From NCBI GenBank assembly GCA_025358745.1, contig JANYIH010000263.1, positions 1 through 44,267 of the forward strand: DNA of 44,267 bases. Direction: 5' to 3'. Below, piece after piece: positions 9,194 to 18,574 of this stretch. The position numbers and the translations under genes are program-made. The stretch is from Hyphomicrobiales bacterium. GTDB taxonomy: Bacteria > Pseudomonadota > Alphaproteobacteria > Rhizobiales > Beijerinckiaceae. The notes under the pieces were generated by a model, which was not told the DNA's origin, did not search any database, and worked only from the letters and a program-made list of their open reading frames with translations. Each line of letters starts with the position of its first letter. Within the stretch, counting starts at the first letter, position 1.

Positions 9194-10903
9194 TTAATAG
9201 CCGACCGCCGCGCCGCCGCCCCTGCGCGGGTCGTTGACGCCGTAGAACCGGGCCGCCCCCTCCGGCTTTCCCCCCAACCGGGGCGCGCCGATCAGAATCG
9301 CGTCGACATGATTGGCGGGCTGCGGCGGTCCGAAATGATGGCCCATGCCTTCCAGGATTCGGCGCGTGTCCGGCGACAGGGCGAACGGCTCGACGAAGGT
9401 CAGGTCGGGCAGCCATTGATTGTGGATGCGCGGCGCGTCGACCGCCTCCGAGATCGACATGCCATAGTCGATCACGTTGAGGATCGTCTCCAGCACCACC
9501 GTGATGATGCGGCTGCCGCCCGGCGTGCCCGTCACCATCACCGGTTTTCCGTCCTTGACGACGATGGTCGGCGCCATCGAACTCAGCGGCGTCTTGCCGG
9601 GCTCTATCGTGTTCTTCTCGCCCTGCACCAGCCCGTAGAGATTGGGCGCGCCGAGTTTCGAGGTGAAGTAGTCCATCTCGTCGTTGAGCAGCACGCCGGT
9701 TTCGCCCGCCACCACGCCGGCGCCGAACCAGTTGTTGAGCGTGTAGGTGACGGCGACCGCGTTGCCGTCGTTGTCGACGATGGAAAAATGCGTCGTGTTG
9801 ACGCCCTCGTGCGGCGGCTTGCCGGGCGCGAGTTCCGCCGAGGGCGTGACCTTGTCGGGGTCGATGGCCGCACGCACCTTGTCCCCATAAACCTTGCCGA
9901 TCAGGATATCCACGGGGTTATGCACGAAATCGGGATCGCCCAGGAGATTGTTGCGGTCGACATAGGCGTGCCGCATCGTCTCGATTTCGTCATGCAGCGC
10001 CTGCGCCGAGCCGAAGCCGAGCCTTTGCAGGGGATAGCCTTCCAGCACGTTCAGCATTTCGCACAAAGTCACCCCGCCCGAGCTCGGCGGCGGCGCGGAA
10101 ACGACCGTGTAGCCGCGATAATCGCACGCAACCGGCGCCAGTTCGCGCGGGGCGATGCGGTTGAGATCCTCCAACGTGATGATCCCGCCGCCCGCCTTCA
10201 CCGCCGCCGCGAGCGACGCTCCCACCTCGCCCTCGTAGAAGCCCGCCGCGCCCTGCTCGCGGATCGCCCGCAGCGTGCGCGCCAGATTCGTCTGCACCAG
10301 CTTTTCGCCCACCCCATAGGGCCGGCCGTCGTGCAGGAAGATCGCCGCCGTCGCGGGGTCGCGCGCCAACGTACCCGCCGCGAGCGCCAGCGGAAACGCG
10401 TCGCCGTCTTCGAGCGTGAAGCCGTCCTCGGCGAAGCGGATCGCCGGGTCGATCAGCGCCGCGCGGGGCAACGCCCCATATCTGTCGCGCGCATATTCGA
10501 GCCCGCCGACGGTCCCGGGCACGGCGACCGAGAGATAGCCCTGGGTCGACAACCCTTTGACCGGCTCGCCGTCGGGGCCGAGATACATGTCGCGGGTCGC
10601 CGCCAGCGGCGCCTTTTCGCGGAAGTCGATGAAGGTTTTGCGCCCGTCGGCGAACACGATGGTCATGAAACCGCCGCCGCCGAGATTGCCGGCGGCGGGA
10701 TAGACCACCGCCAGCGCGTAACCGACCGCGACCGCCGCATCGACCGCGTTGCCGCCCTGTTTGAGCGTTGCGACGCCGACCTCGCAGGCGAGCCTTTGCG
10801 CGCAGGCGACCATGCCGTGCTCGGCGGCGACCGCCGGCGGCGCTGCGGCATGGGCCGGGGTCGTCAGCAGCAGCAATCCGGCGACGAAGGTGCGCAAGGT
10901 CAT
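9194..10903 (-). CDS. ggt: Gamma-glutamyltransferase
   Basis: Periplasmic enzyme that cleaves or transfers the gamma-glutamyl group of glutathione and related compounds. The 569-residue precursor begins with a signal peptide (MTLRTFVAGLLLLTTPAHA). It matures by self-cleavage at the conserved threonine in NTTHFSIVDNDGNAVAVTYT, giving large and small subunits. Other family features are NLGGGGFM, FREKAPLAA, SSGGVTLCEMLN, TGVLLNDEMDYF and GTPGGSRI. The ATG at 10903 overlaps the stop of the upstream DUF6489 gene by 4 nt, so the 1721-residue ORF in the track is mostly antisense to putA. It lies 75 nt upstream of the carnitine cluster on the same strand, so read-through is possible. Confidence 0.93.
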   Translation of the reverse strand: MTLRTFVAGLLLLTTPAHAAAPPAVAAEHGMVACAQRLACEVGVATLKQGGNAVDAAVAVGYALAVVYPAAGNLGGGGFMTIVFADGRKTFIDFREKAPLAATRDMYLGPDGEPVKGLSTQGYLSVAVPGTVGGLEYARDRYGALPRAALIDPAIRFAEDGFTLEDGDAFPLALAAGTLARDPATAAIFLHDGRPYGVGEKLVQTNLARTLRAIREQGAAGFYEGEVGASLAAAVKAGGGIITLEDLNRIAPRELAPVACDYRGYTVVSAPPPSSGGVTLCEMLNVLEGYPLQRLGFGSAQALHDEIETMRHAYVDRNNLLGDPDFVHNPVDILIGKVYGDKVRAAIDPDKVTPSAELAPGKPPHEGVNTTHFSIVDNDGNAVAVTYTLNNWFGAGVVAGETGVLLNDEMDYFTSKLGAPNLYGLVQGEKNTIEPGKTPLSSMAPTIVVKDGKPVMVTGTPGGSRIITVVLETILNVIDYGMSISEAVDAPRIHNQWLPDLTFVEPFALSPDTRRILEGMGHHFGPPQPANHVDAILIGAPRLGGKPEGAARFYGVNDPRRGGGAAVGY

Positions 10904-11151
10904 CGCGGCTTGGCGCCTTCGCCGGGCTTCAGCGCGATGCCCGACAACAATTTCGTGAACATGTCGGCGCCTTGCTGGCCGGTCGAGAACCACGTCTGCA
11001 TCAGATTCTCGGGCGTGAATTTCCCCATTTCCGCCAGCATCCGCTTCTCCATTTCGGCCAGAACCGCCTGCTGCATCGGCTGCACGTCGGGAAGCCCGAA
11101 AAACTGGCGCGCCTCCAGCGGCGTGCAATCGATGTCGATGGTGACTTTCAT
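10900..11151 (-). CDS. DUF6489 family small protein
   Basis: An 83-residue acidic, probably cytoplasmic protein of unknown function. It starts MKVTIDIDCTPLEARQFFGLPDV and contains a helical central part (QPMQQAVLAEMEKRMLAEM) and ENLMQTWFSTGQQGADMF. I recognise this as the small protein family found in many alphaproteobacteria and now labelled DUF6489. The ATG at 11151 was chosen because the conserved sequence begins there. Its stop overlaps the ggt start (ATGA), indicating translational coupling. It is divergent from putA, with a 169-nt shared upstream region. Confidence 0.8.
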   Translation of the reverse strand: MKVTIDIDCTPLEARQFFGLPDVQPMQQAVLAEMEKRMLAEMGKFTPENLMQTWFSTGQQGADMFTKLLSGIALKPGEGAKPR

Positions 11152-11320
11152 GCGGCCCCCCTGCCCCATATCGACGCGGAACGCGCGCAATTGCAAGCCG
11201 GGTTCCGCGCGCCGCGAACCCAGACCGCAAACGCGCCATCTTGACGCGGTCGGCGGGTTGGCCGAATCGAGGCGGGCGACGGCGCTGGATTCGGCGACGG
11301 GCAGAGCAGGAGCGACTAGC

Positions 11321-14300
11321 GTGGACGCCTCGACAGTCTTTTCCGCGCTCAGCGCCGAAGTCACGCCCCGCCACGGCCTGCGCGCCGCCATCGCCGCCGC
11401 CCATCGCCGCTGCGAGCCCGAGTGCGTCGCCGCGCTGATCGAGGCCGCCGCCGCCACGCCGCAGGAGGCGGCGCGCATCAAAACCATCGCCGCCGGGCTC
11501 GCGCGGGCTTTGCGCGAAAAATCGCGCTCGCGTTCTTCCGGCGTCGAGGGGCTGATTCACGAATATTCGCTGTCGAGCCAGGAGGGCGTCGCGCTGATGT
11601 GCCTGGCGGAGGCGCTGCTGCGAATTCCCGACGCCGCGACGCGCGACGCCCTCATCCGCGACAAGCTGAGCCCCGGCGACTGGCGCGCCCATGTCGGGCA
11701 GAGCCCGAGCCTGTTCGTCAACGCCGCCACCTGGGGCCTCGTGCTGACCGGCAAGCTGGTGGCGACCAACAGCGAACAGGGCCTCTCGGCCGCACTGACC
11801 CGCCTGATCGCCCGCTCCGGCGAGCCGCTGATCCGCGCCGGGGTCGACGTCGCGATGCGGCTGATGGGCGAGCAGTTCGTGACCGGGCGCACCATCGAGG
11901 AGGCGTTGCGCAACGCGCAGCCGCGCGAGGCGCTCGGCTTCTGCTTCTCTTACGACATGCTGGGCGAGGCGGCGACGACGGCGGCCGACGCGGGGCGTTA
12001 CTACGCCGATTACGAACACGCCATCCACGCCATCGGCAAGGCGTCGGGCGCGCGCGGCATCTACGAAGGCCCCGGCATTTCGATCAAGCTGTCGGCGCTG
12101 CACCCGCGCTATGTCAGCCAGAAGCGCGGCCGCGTGATGGGCGAGCTGCTGCCCCGCGTGAAAACGCTGGCCGCACTGGCGCGCTCCTATCAGATTGGCT
12201 TCAACATCGACGCCGAGGAGGCTGACCGGCTCGACCTGTCGCTCGATCTGTTGGAGGCTTTGGCGCTCGATCCCGCGCTTGACCAATGGAACGGCCTCGG
12301 CTTCGTGATCCAGGCTTACGGCAAGCGCTGCCCGTTCGTGATCGACGCCTTGATCGACCTCGGCCGCCGCGCGAAGCGCCGGTTGATGGTGCGGCTGGTC
12401 AAGGGCGCCTATTGGGACAGCGAGATCAAGCGCGCCCAACTCGACGGCCTCACCGACTTCCCCGTCTACACGCGAAAAGTCCACACCGACGTCGCCTATC
12501 TCGCCTGCGCCCGCAAACTCTTGTCCGCGCCCGACGCAATCTTCCCGCAATTCGCCACCCACAACGCGCAGACTTTGGCCAGCGTGATCGCCTTCGCCGG
12601 CCCCAACTATTATCGCGGCCAGTACGAGTTCCAGTGTCTGCACGGCATGGGCGAGCCGCTGTACGAGGAAGTGGTCGGGCGCGACAAGTTCGACCGCCCG
12701 GCCCGCGTCTACGCCCCCGTCGGCTCGCACGAGACGCTGCTGGCCTATCTCGTGCGCCGGCTGCTGGAAAACGGCGCCAACACCTCCTTCGTCAACCGCA
12801 TCGCCGACGAGACCATGCCCATAGACGCCCTGACCGCCGATCCGGTCGAAGTCGCCCGCGCGATCCAGCCGCTCGGCGCGCCGCACGAGCGCATCGCCGC
12901 GCCGTTGGCTCTGTATGGCCCGGATCGACCCAATTCGCGCGGGCTCGACCTGTCGAGCGATCTCGAACTTGGGGCTCTCGCCGACGGCCTCGCCGATCCG
13001 CCCGAGCCCGCGCCCACCGGCGAGCCGATCCATAACCCCGCCGACCCGGACGATCTCGTCGGCCGCATCGCCTTCGCCAGCGCGACCGATATCGCGGCGG
13101 CGCTGAGGCGAGCCGAAGCCGTCGCGCCCGCCTGGGCCTCGACGCCTGAGCGCGCCGCCCTGCTGCGCCGCGCCGCCGACGCGTTCGAGGCGTCGCACGC
13201 CCTGTTGATTGGCCTGGCGGTGCGCGAGGCCGGCAAGTCCTACGCCAACGCGGTGGCGGAACTGCGCGAGGCGGTCGATTTCCTGCGCTATTACGCCAAC
13301 GAGGCGGCGCGCCTGCTCGGCCCCGGCGCGCCGGCGCCGCTCGGGCTCGTGGCCTGCATCAGCCCGTGGAATTTCCCGCTCGCCATTTTCACCGGCCAGA
13401 TCGCCGCCGCACTCGCCGCCGGCAATGTCGTGCTGGCCAAGCCCGCCGAGGAGACGCCGCTGATGGCGGCGCAGGCGGTTCGCCTTTTGCACGAGGCCGG
13501 CGTGCCCGAGGGCGTCTTGCAACTGCTGCCCGGCGCGGGCGATGTCGGCGCGGCGCTGGTCAGCCACCCCAGCGTGCAAGGCGTCATCTTCACCGGCTCG
13601 ACCCCCGTCGCGGGCCTGATCGCGCAGAGCCTTGCGGGGCGGCTCACCCGCGCCGGCCAGCCGGTCCCGCTGATCGCCGAGACCGGCGGCCTCAACGCGA
13701 TGATCGTCGATTCCAGCGCGCTGGCCGAGCAGGCGGTCGGCGACATCCTCGCCTCCGCCTTCGATTCCGCGGGCCAGCGTTGCTCGGCCTTGCGCATTCT
13801 CTGCCTGCAGGCGGACGTCGCCGACCGCACCCTCGCCATGCTGAAGGGCGCGATGGCCGAACTCGAAGTCGGCGACCCGCGCCGCCTCGCCACCGACATC
13901 GGCCCCGTGATCTCGGCGCAGGCGCGCGCCAACATCCTGAGCCACATCGACTCCCTGCGCGCGCGCGGGTTTCGCGTCACCCAGACGCCGATGGGCGCGC
14001 TGCCCGGCACGTTCGTTGCGCCGACGCTGATCGAGGTCGGCCGCGTCGCCGACGTCGAGCGAGAGGTGTTCGGCCCGGTGCTGCATGTCGTGCGCTATCG
14101 GCGCGCCGATCTCGACGCCCTGATCGGTGAGATCAACGCGACCGGCTTCGGCCTCACCTTCGGCCTGCACACGCGGATCGACGAGACGATTGCGCGCGTC
14201 GCCGAGCGCGTCGGCGCAGGCAACATCTACGTCAACCGCAACATCATCGGCGCCACCGTCGGCGTGCAGCCGTTCGGCGGCGCCGGCCTCTCCGGCACCG

Positions 14301-14944
14301 GCCCGAAAGCGGGCGGCCCGCTCTATCTGCCGCGCCTGTTGACAGAGCCGCCGGCCCATGCGCTCGACGGGCTCGAAGGCGCCGCGCCCGCCGCCTTGCG
14401 CGTGTTCGTGGATTGGCTGCGCGACGCCGGCGCGGCGGAAGAGGCCGAGCTTTGCGTCGCCGTTGGCGCGCGCTCACCGCTCGGCGCGCGGGTAGAACTT
14501 GCCGGCCCCGTCGGCGAGCGCAATATCTATGCGCTCAAACCGCGCGGCCTGATCGCCGCTTGCGCCGAGACCGCGTCGGGCCTCAGGCTGCAACTCGCCG
14601 CGATTCTGGCGACCGGCAACGACGCCGCCGTTCCCGGACTGCTGGCGGCGGCCGCGCTCGACGGCCTGCCGCCCGAACTCGCCCATCGCATCGCCGGTTA
14701 CGACGATCCGCTCGCCGCCCCCGGCCTCGCCGGGGCGCTGATCGAGGGCGAGGGCGAGGCGGTGGCCGACGCCGCCCGCCGCCTCGCCGCCCGCCCCGGC
14801 CCGATCCTGCGCGCCCAGGCGCTCTCCAGCGCTGAACTCGCCGCCGGCGAGGGCTACCATCTCGCCGATCTCGTCGAGGAGCGCGCCATCTCGACCAACA
14901 CCGCGGCGGCCGGGGGGAATGCGAGTTTGATGTCGATCGGGTAG
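11321..14944 (+). CDS. putA: Bifunctional proline dehydrogenase / L-glutamate gamma-semialdehyde dehydrogenase
   Basis: Oxidises proline to glutamate in two channelled steps using FAD and then NAD+. The protein has 1207 residues. A helical arm is followed by the FAD barrel (about 190-480) with FSYDMLGEA, ISIKLSALHPRY, VRLVKGAYWDSEIK and FATHN. The aldehyde dehydrogenase part (about 565-1005) has ISPWNFPLAIFTGQ, the general-base region AETGGLNAM and the catalytic cysteine in GQRCSALR. A C-terminal tail of about 200 residues fits the inactive ALDH-like domain of long PutAs. The N-terminus has no ribbon-helix-helix domain, so it should not act as its own repressor. A GTG start at 11321 is supported by AGGAG 8-9 nt upstream; the longer ORF to 6899 is spurious. 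Confidence 0.96.
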   Translation: MDASTVFSALSAEVTPRHGLRAAIAAAHRRCEPECVAALIEAAAATPQEAARIKTIAAGLARALREKSRSRSSGVEGLIHEYSLSSQEGVALMCLAEALLRIPDAATRDALIRDKLSPGDWRAHVGQSPSLFVNAATWGLVLTGKLVATNSEQGLSAALTRLIARSGEPLIRAGVDVAMRLMGEQFVTGRTIEEALRNAQPREALGFCFSYDMLGEAATTAADAGRYYADYEHAIHAIGKASGARGIYEGPGISIKLSALHPRYVSQKRGRVMGELLPRVKTLAALARSYQIGFNIDAEEADRLDLSLDLLEALALDPALDQWNGLGFVIQAYGKRCPFVIDALIDLGRRAKRRLMVRLVKGAYWDSEIKRAQLDGLTDFPVYTRKVHTDVAYLACARKLLSAPDAIFPQFATHNAQTLASVIAFAGPNYYRGQYEFQCLHGMGEPLYEEVVGRDKFDRPARVYAPVGSHETLLAYLVRRLLENGANTSFVNRIADETMPIDALTADPVEVARAIQPLGAPHERIAAPLALYGPDRPNSRGLDLSSDLELGALADGLADPPEPAPTGEPIHNPADPDDLVGRIAFASATDIAAALRRAEAVAPAWASTPERAALLRRAADAFEASHALLIGLAVREAGKSYANAVAELREAVDFLRYYANEAARLLGPGAPAPLGLVACISPWNFPLAIFTGQIAAALAAGNVVLAKPAEETPLMAAQAVRLLHEAGVPEGVLQLLPGAGDVGAALVSHPSVQGVIFTGSTPVAGLIAQSLAGRLTRAGQPVPLIAETGGLNAMIVDSSALAEQAVGDILASAFDSAGQRCSALRILCLQADVADRTLAMLKGAMAELEVGDPRRLATDIGPVISAQARANILSHIDSLRARGFRVTQTPMGALPGTFVAPTLIEVGRVADVEREVFGPVLHVVRYRRADLDALIGEINATGFGLTFGLHTRIDETIARVAERVGAGNIYVNRNIIGATVGVQPFGGAGLSGTGPKAGGPLYLPRLLTEPPAHALDGLEGAAPAALRVFVDWLRDAGAAEEAELCVAVGARSPLGARVELAGPVGERNIYALKPRGLIAACAETASGLRLQLAAILATGNDAAVPGLLAAAALDGLPPELAHRIAGYDDPLAAPGLAGALIEGEGEAVADAARRLAARPGPILRAQALSSAELAAGEGYHLADLVEERAISTNTAAAGGNASLMSIG

Positions 14945-15109
14945 GGGAATTCCGGAGAGTGCCTATGGCCCGCCCCGCCCCCATTTGCGCCGAGCGGCCC
15001 CAGAAGTGTCCTTTTCGGCTTGAAAAGCGCCGCCTCCGGCATTATTCTGCGCCTGACCGGGCCTGCGCTCGGGAAGACCCGGTATGTCCGCCGCCGCAAG
15101 TAGGAACTC

Positions 15110-15592
15110 ATGGATCGCAGAAGCCTTCTCGTCTCGGGATTGTTCGCAAGCGCCGCTTTGGCGTTAGGGGAGGCGCACGCCGAAGCCGCCGCCGACCTGC
15201 CCCAGCGATTCGCGGCCGCGCTTAACGCGCGCGACATGGCCGCCTTCGCCGCCCTGTTTGGCGACGACTACGTCAACCACCAGGTCAGCGCCGCCGCGCC
15301 CGCGCCCGCCGGCGCGAGCGCGAAACAGGCGACCGTCGCGCTTTTCGCCCGTCGGGTCGAGGCTCTCGCCGGCCTGAAGGTCGCCATTGAGGCAAGCCTG
15401 TCGCAGGGGGACCTGTGCGCGGCGAGCTTCGTCTACGAGGGCGTACATCAGGGTGTTTACAACGGCGTCGCGCCAACCGGCCGGAAGCTGCGCTTCACCT
15501 CGTGCGACATTTTTCGGGTCGCTGACGGCAAAATCGTCGAGCATTGGGGCATGGGCGACATCGCCGGCGTGCTCGCGCAACTCAAAGGCTAG
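15110..15592 (+). CDS. Exported SnoaL-like / ester cyclase family protein
   Basis: A 160-residue protein with an N-terminal signal of twin-arginine character (MDRRSLLVSGLFASAALALGEAHAEA). The rest fits the SnoaL-like (NTF2 fold) family: RFAAALNARDMAAFAALFGDDYVNH, a central VEGVHQG-like YEGVHQGVYNGVAPTGRKL stretch, and the C-terminal DIFRVADGKIVEHWGMGD motif. These domains form a small cone-shaped pocket and serve many functions, so no reaction can be assigned. It stands alone on plus, convergent with recG, 165 nt after putA. Confidence 0.8.
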   Translation: MDRRSLLVSGLFASAALALGEAHAEAAADLPQRFAAALNARDMAAFAALFGDDYVNHQVSAAAPAPAGASAKQATVALFARRVEALAGLKVAIEASLSQGDLCAASFVYEGVHQGVYNGVAPTGRKLRFTSCDIFRVADGKIVEHWGMGDIAGVLAQLKG

Positions 15593-15647
15593 TCGAAAAC
15601 GAACCCTCCGCTTACGGGAAGAAGGCGCTCGCGCGCCCGCCAAACCC

Positions 15648-17732
15648 TCACCCCGCCTCCAACAGCTTCACCGCCGCTTCGCGCTCGAACAGCCACAACA
15701 GCAGCCGCAACGGGCGGTGCGCCTCCTGCGCCAGCCGCTCGTCGTCGCGCACAACGTCTTCCGCCACCGCGCGGGCCGCGCGCAAGAGATCGCCGTGCAA
15801 CTCGATCCGCGCGATGCGAAACCCCGGCGCGCCGGCCTGCCGCGCGCCCAGCACGTCGCCCTCGCCGCGCAGCCGCAAATCTTCCTCGGCGATGCGGAAC
15901 CCGTCCTCGCTCTCGCGCAAAATCTCCAGCCGCGCCCGGCCTGCCGCGCCGAGCGGCCCCTTGTAGAGCAGCAGGCAGGTCGAGCGCCCCGTCCCGCGTC
16001 CGACCCGGCCGCGCAGCTGGTGCAATTGCGCCAGACCGAACCGCTCGGCATGCTCGATCACCATGATGGTCGCCTCCGGCACGTCGACGCCGACCTCGAT
16101 CACCGTAGTCGCCACCAGAACGGCGGTTTCGCCGCGCTGGAACCGCTCCATCGCCGCGTCCTTCTCCGGCCCTTTCATGCGTCCATGCACGAGGCCGACG
16201 CGGGCGCCGAAGAATTGGCGTAAGGCCTCAGCCCGATCCTCCGCCGCCGCGACATCGAGCTCCTCGCTCTCCTCCACCAGCGGACACACCCAGTAGGCGC
16301 GCGCGCCCGACGCGAGCGCCCGCCCGACGCCGGCGATCACGTCCTCCAGCCGCTCCAACGGAATCACGCGCGTGTCGATCGCCACGCGCCCCGGCGGCTT
16401 TTCATCGAGCACGGACACGTCCATGTCGCCGAAATAGGTTAAAACCAGCGAGCGCGGAATCGGCGTCGCGGTCATGACGAGCAGGTCCGCCGCGTCGCCC
16501 TTGCCCGCCAGCGCCAGCCTTTGATGCACGCCGAAGCGATGCTGCTCGTCCACCACCGCGAGGCCGAGGTTGTGGAACGTCACGCTGTCCTGAAACAAGG
16601 CGTGCGTGCCGATCGCAATGTCGATCTCGCCCGCCGCCAGCCGCGCGTGTTTTTCGCGCCGCTGTGCGGCCGTATCGCGGCCGGTGAACAGCTCCAGCCG
16701 CAGCCCCGCCGCCAGCGGGCCAAGCCGCTCGAAATGCTGGCGGGCCAGAATCTCCGTCGGCGCCATCAGCGCCGCCTGGCCGCCCGCCTCGACGGCGTGA
16801 CACATCGCCAGCAGCGCGACGATGGTCTTGCCGGCGCCGACGTCGCCCTGCAACAGCCGGATCATGCGTTTGGGCGCGGCGAGATCGGCGCGGATCTCCT
16901 CGCTCGCGCGCGCCTGCGCGCCCGTCAGCCCATAGGGCAAGGCGGCGAGCACGCGCGCGGCCAGCTTGCCCTCGCTCGACCTCGTGCGGCCCGATGCGAC
17001 GCGCATCCGCGCCCGCACCATCAGCAGCGCCAGTTGCCCCGCCAGCAATTCGTCGAAGGCGAGCCGCTTCCAGGCCGGACCGGTCGGCTCGACGTCGTCG
17101 GGCGTCTCCGGCCCGTGCAGCCGCCGCAGCGCCTGCATGAAGCTGAGCTTGTCGAAGCTCAACGGCGGCGGCAGCCATTCCGGCAGCGCCGGCGCCTTGG
17201 CGAGCGCGGCCTGCGCCGCCTTCTGCACGATGCGCGGATAAAGCCCCTCGGTCAGGCCATAGACCGGCTCGACCGGGGCCAGGCGCGCGATCTCCTCCTC
17301 GTCGAGCACCTTGTCGGGATGCACCATCTGCAAATGGCCGTCCCACAGCTCCAGCCGGCCCGACACCCAGCGCGTCGCCCCAACCGGCAGTTTCTGCTTC
17401 ACCCATTCGAAATTGTTGAGGAAGAACACGAGTTCGACGTCGCCGGTCTCGTCCTCCACCAGCACCCGCAACGGCCCCTTGCGCCCCGGAGCGGGCGGGC
17501 GATGCTCGGTGACGCGCACGTGCAAAGTGGCGATGGCGTCGGTCTGCGCGTCGCGGACTTTCGGCCGGGCGCGCCGGTCGAGCACGCCAACGGGCAGATG
17601 AAACAGCAGATCGAGCGCGCGCGCCCCGTCCGCGGGACCGAGCAGGCGGTCGAACAGCCTGGCGTTCTTCGGCCCGACGCCGGGAAGCGCGCCGACCGGG
17701 GCGAACAGGGAATCGAGCAGCGCGGGACGCAT
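15648..17732 (-). CDS. recG: ATP-dependent DNA helicase RecG
   Basis: Remodels stalled replication forks and Holliday junctions. The 694-residue protein begins with a wedge/OB-fold part (LPGVGPKNARLFDRLL, then FFLNNFEWVKQKLPVG). The helicase core contains Walker A GDVGAGKT, MAPTEILARQHF, the DEQH box in VDEQHRFGVHQR, TATPIPRSL and the second RecA lobe with TTVIEVGVDVPEAT and HQLRGRVGRG. The ATG at 17732 matches the family N-terminus; the 966-residue ORF extends wrongly into the upstream gene. It is the last gene of the sec-linked minus-strand operon, 20 nt after the squalene-synthase-like gene. Confidence 0.96.
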   Translation of the reverse strand: MRPALLDSLFAPVGALPGVGPKNARLFDRLLGPADGARALDLLFHLPVGVLDRRARPKVRDAQTDAIATLHVRVTEHRPPAPGRKGPLRVLVEDETGDVELVFFLNNFEWVKQKLPVGATRWVSGRLELWDGHLQMVHPDKVLDEEEIARLAPVEPVYGLTEGLYPRIVQKAAQAALAKAPALPEWLPPPLSFDKLSFMQALRRLHGPETPDDVEPTGPAWKRLAFDELLAGQLALLMVRARMRVASGRTRSSEGKLAARVLAALPYGLTGAQARASEEIRADLAAPKRMIRLLQGDVGAGKTIVALLAMCHAVEAGGQAALMAPTEILARQHFERLGPLAAGLRLELFTGRDTAAQRREKHARLAAGEIDIAIGTHALFQDSVTFHNLGLAVVDEQHRFGVHQRLALAGKGDAADLLVMTATPIPRSLVLTYFGDMDVSVLDEKPPGRVAIDTRVIPLERLEDVIAGVGRALASGARAYWVCPLVEESEELDVAAAEDRAEALRQFFGARVGLVHGRMKGPEKDAAMERFQRGETAVLVATTVIEVGVDVPEATIMVIEHAERFGLAQLHQLRGRVGRGTGRSTCLLLYKGPLGAAGRARLEILRESEDGFRIAEEDLRLRGEGDVLGARQAGAPGFRIARIELHGDLLRAARAVAEDVVRDDERLAQEAHRPLRLLLWLFEREAAVKLLEAG

Positions 17733-17752
17733 ATTCCCTTCTACCACGAGGC

Positions 17753-18574
17753 TCAGGCGCGCCGCGACCAGCGCCACAGCGCCCATTGCCGCCGCCATGC
17801 CGCGACCTCGGGCGGATGCGGGTCGGACAGACCGCGCGCGATGGCGTCGAGCCACAACGGCGCCGTCGCCAACCCTGTATAGGCCGGCGCGAGCGCGCGC
17901 GGCAATTTCGTCCGCGCCGCCTCCGCCTCGCCGAGCCGCCGCCGCGCAAGCGCGATGAGATCGGCCAATGCCGGCACGGCGCGCTGCGCGCAAAAATCCT
18001 CCGCGTTCGCCCCATGGCGTTCGAGCAGGTCGGCGGGCGCAAACACGAGCGGACGGGGCTGCCACAACCCGCGCAGAAGCTCGACCAGCCCCAGCGCCAC
18101 GCCGGCCAATCCGCTCGCCTCTGCTGCGCCGTCTTCGCGTCCCGCAGAAAGCGCGACCGCCGCGATCTGCAACAGCCCGGAGCGGGTCTCGCCGAGATAG
18201 GCTTCCAGATCGGTCAAGCCGGGAAAAGGATCGTCGTAGAGATCGAACTGTCGCGCGGCCACGGCGTTCTCGATCAGATGCGGCGGCGGGCGGACTGTCA
18301 CCAGCGTGTCGCGCATCGCCGCCGCGACGGGATTGCCCCGCGCCTCCTCCTCGCGCCCGCCCGCCAGCGCCTCGCGCCACCAAACAAGTCGGATCTCGCC
18401 CATTCGCGCGTCGCGCACATGGGCGCGCAGGCCCGCCATCTCGGACTCGAACGCGATCAGCGCATGCAAATGCGGGCGAAGCGCGGCTGGGGCGAATAAG
18501 GCGCCGAGCCAGCGATCGCGATTCCACGCCCGCGCCACGGCCTCGCAATGGGCATAGGCCGCCGCAAGCGTCAC
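17753..18574 (-). CDS. Squalene/phytoene synthase-like protein, NDUFAF6 type
   Basis: A 273-residue alpha-helical protein of the trans-isoprenyl synthase fold. The segment LHALIAFESEMAGLRAHVRDARMGEIRLVWWREAL matches the mitochondrial NDUFAF6 pattern. The Asp-rich DxxxD catalytic motifs of true squalene and phytoene synthases are absent at the expected places (FESEMAG; VELLRGL). Later parts such as YLGETRSGLLQ and APADLLERHG keep the fold signature. A prenyl-transfer activity is therefore doubtful; a role in complex I assembly, as for NDUFAF6, is an inference. Its start overlaps the stop of the Mth938 gene by 4 nt (ATGA). It is part of the yajC-secDF operon. Confidence 0.8.
   Translation of the reverse strand: MTLAAAYAHCEAVARAWNRDRWLGALFAPAALRPHLHALIAFESEMAGLRAHVRDARMGEIRLVWWREALAGGREEEARGNPVAAAMRDTLVTVRPPPHLIENAVAARQFDLYDDPFPGLTDLEAYLGETRSGLLQIAAVALSAGREDGAAEASGLAGVALGLVELLRGLWQPRPLVFAPADLLERHGANAEDFCAQRAVPALADLIALARRRLGEAEAARTKLPRALAPAYTGLATAPLWLDAIARGLSDPHPPEVAAWRRQWALWRWSRRA

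Noticed and set aside
9194-14359. A 1721-residue minus-strand ORF ending with gamma-glutamyltransferase
   Set aside because: The signal peptide and family start of ggt are at 10903; everything upstream is antisense to putA.
6899-14944. A 2681-residue plus-strand ORF ending with PutA
   Set aside because: Only the part from 11321 is a real gene. The upstream portion is antisense to ggt and the DgcA-like gene, is Arg/His-rich and matches no family; it stays open because of high GC.
15648-18548. RecG with a 270-residue N-terminal extension
   Set aside because: The extension is the squalene-synthase-like gene read out of frame; the RecG family start is the ATG at 17732.
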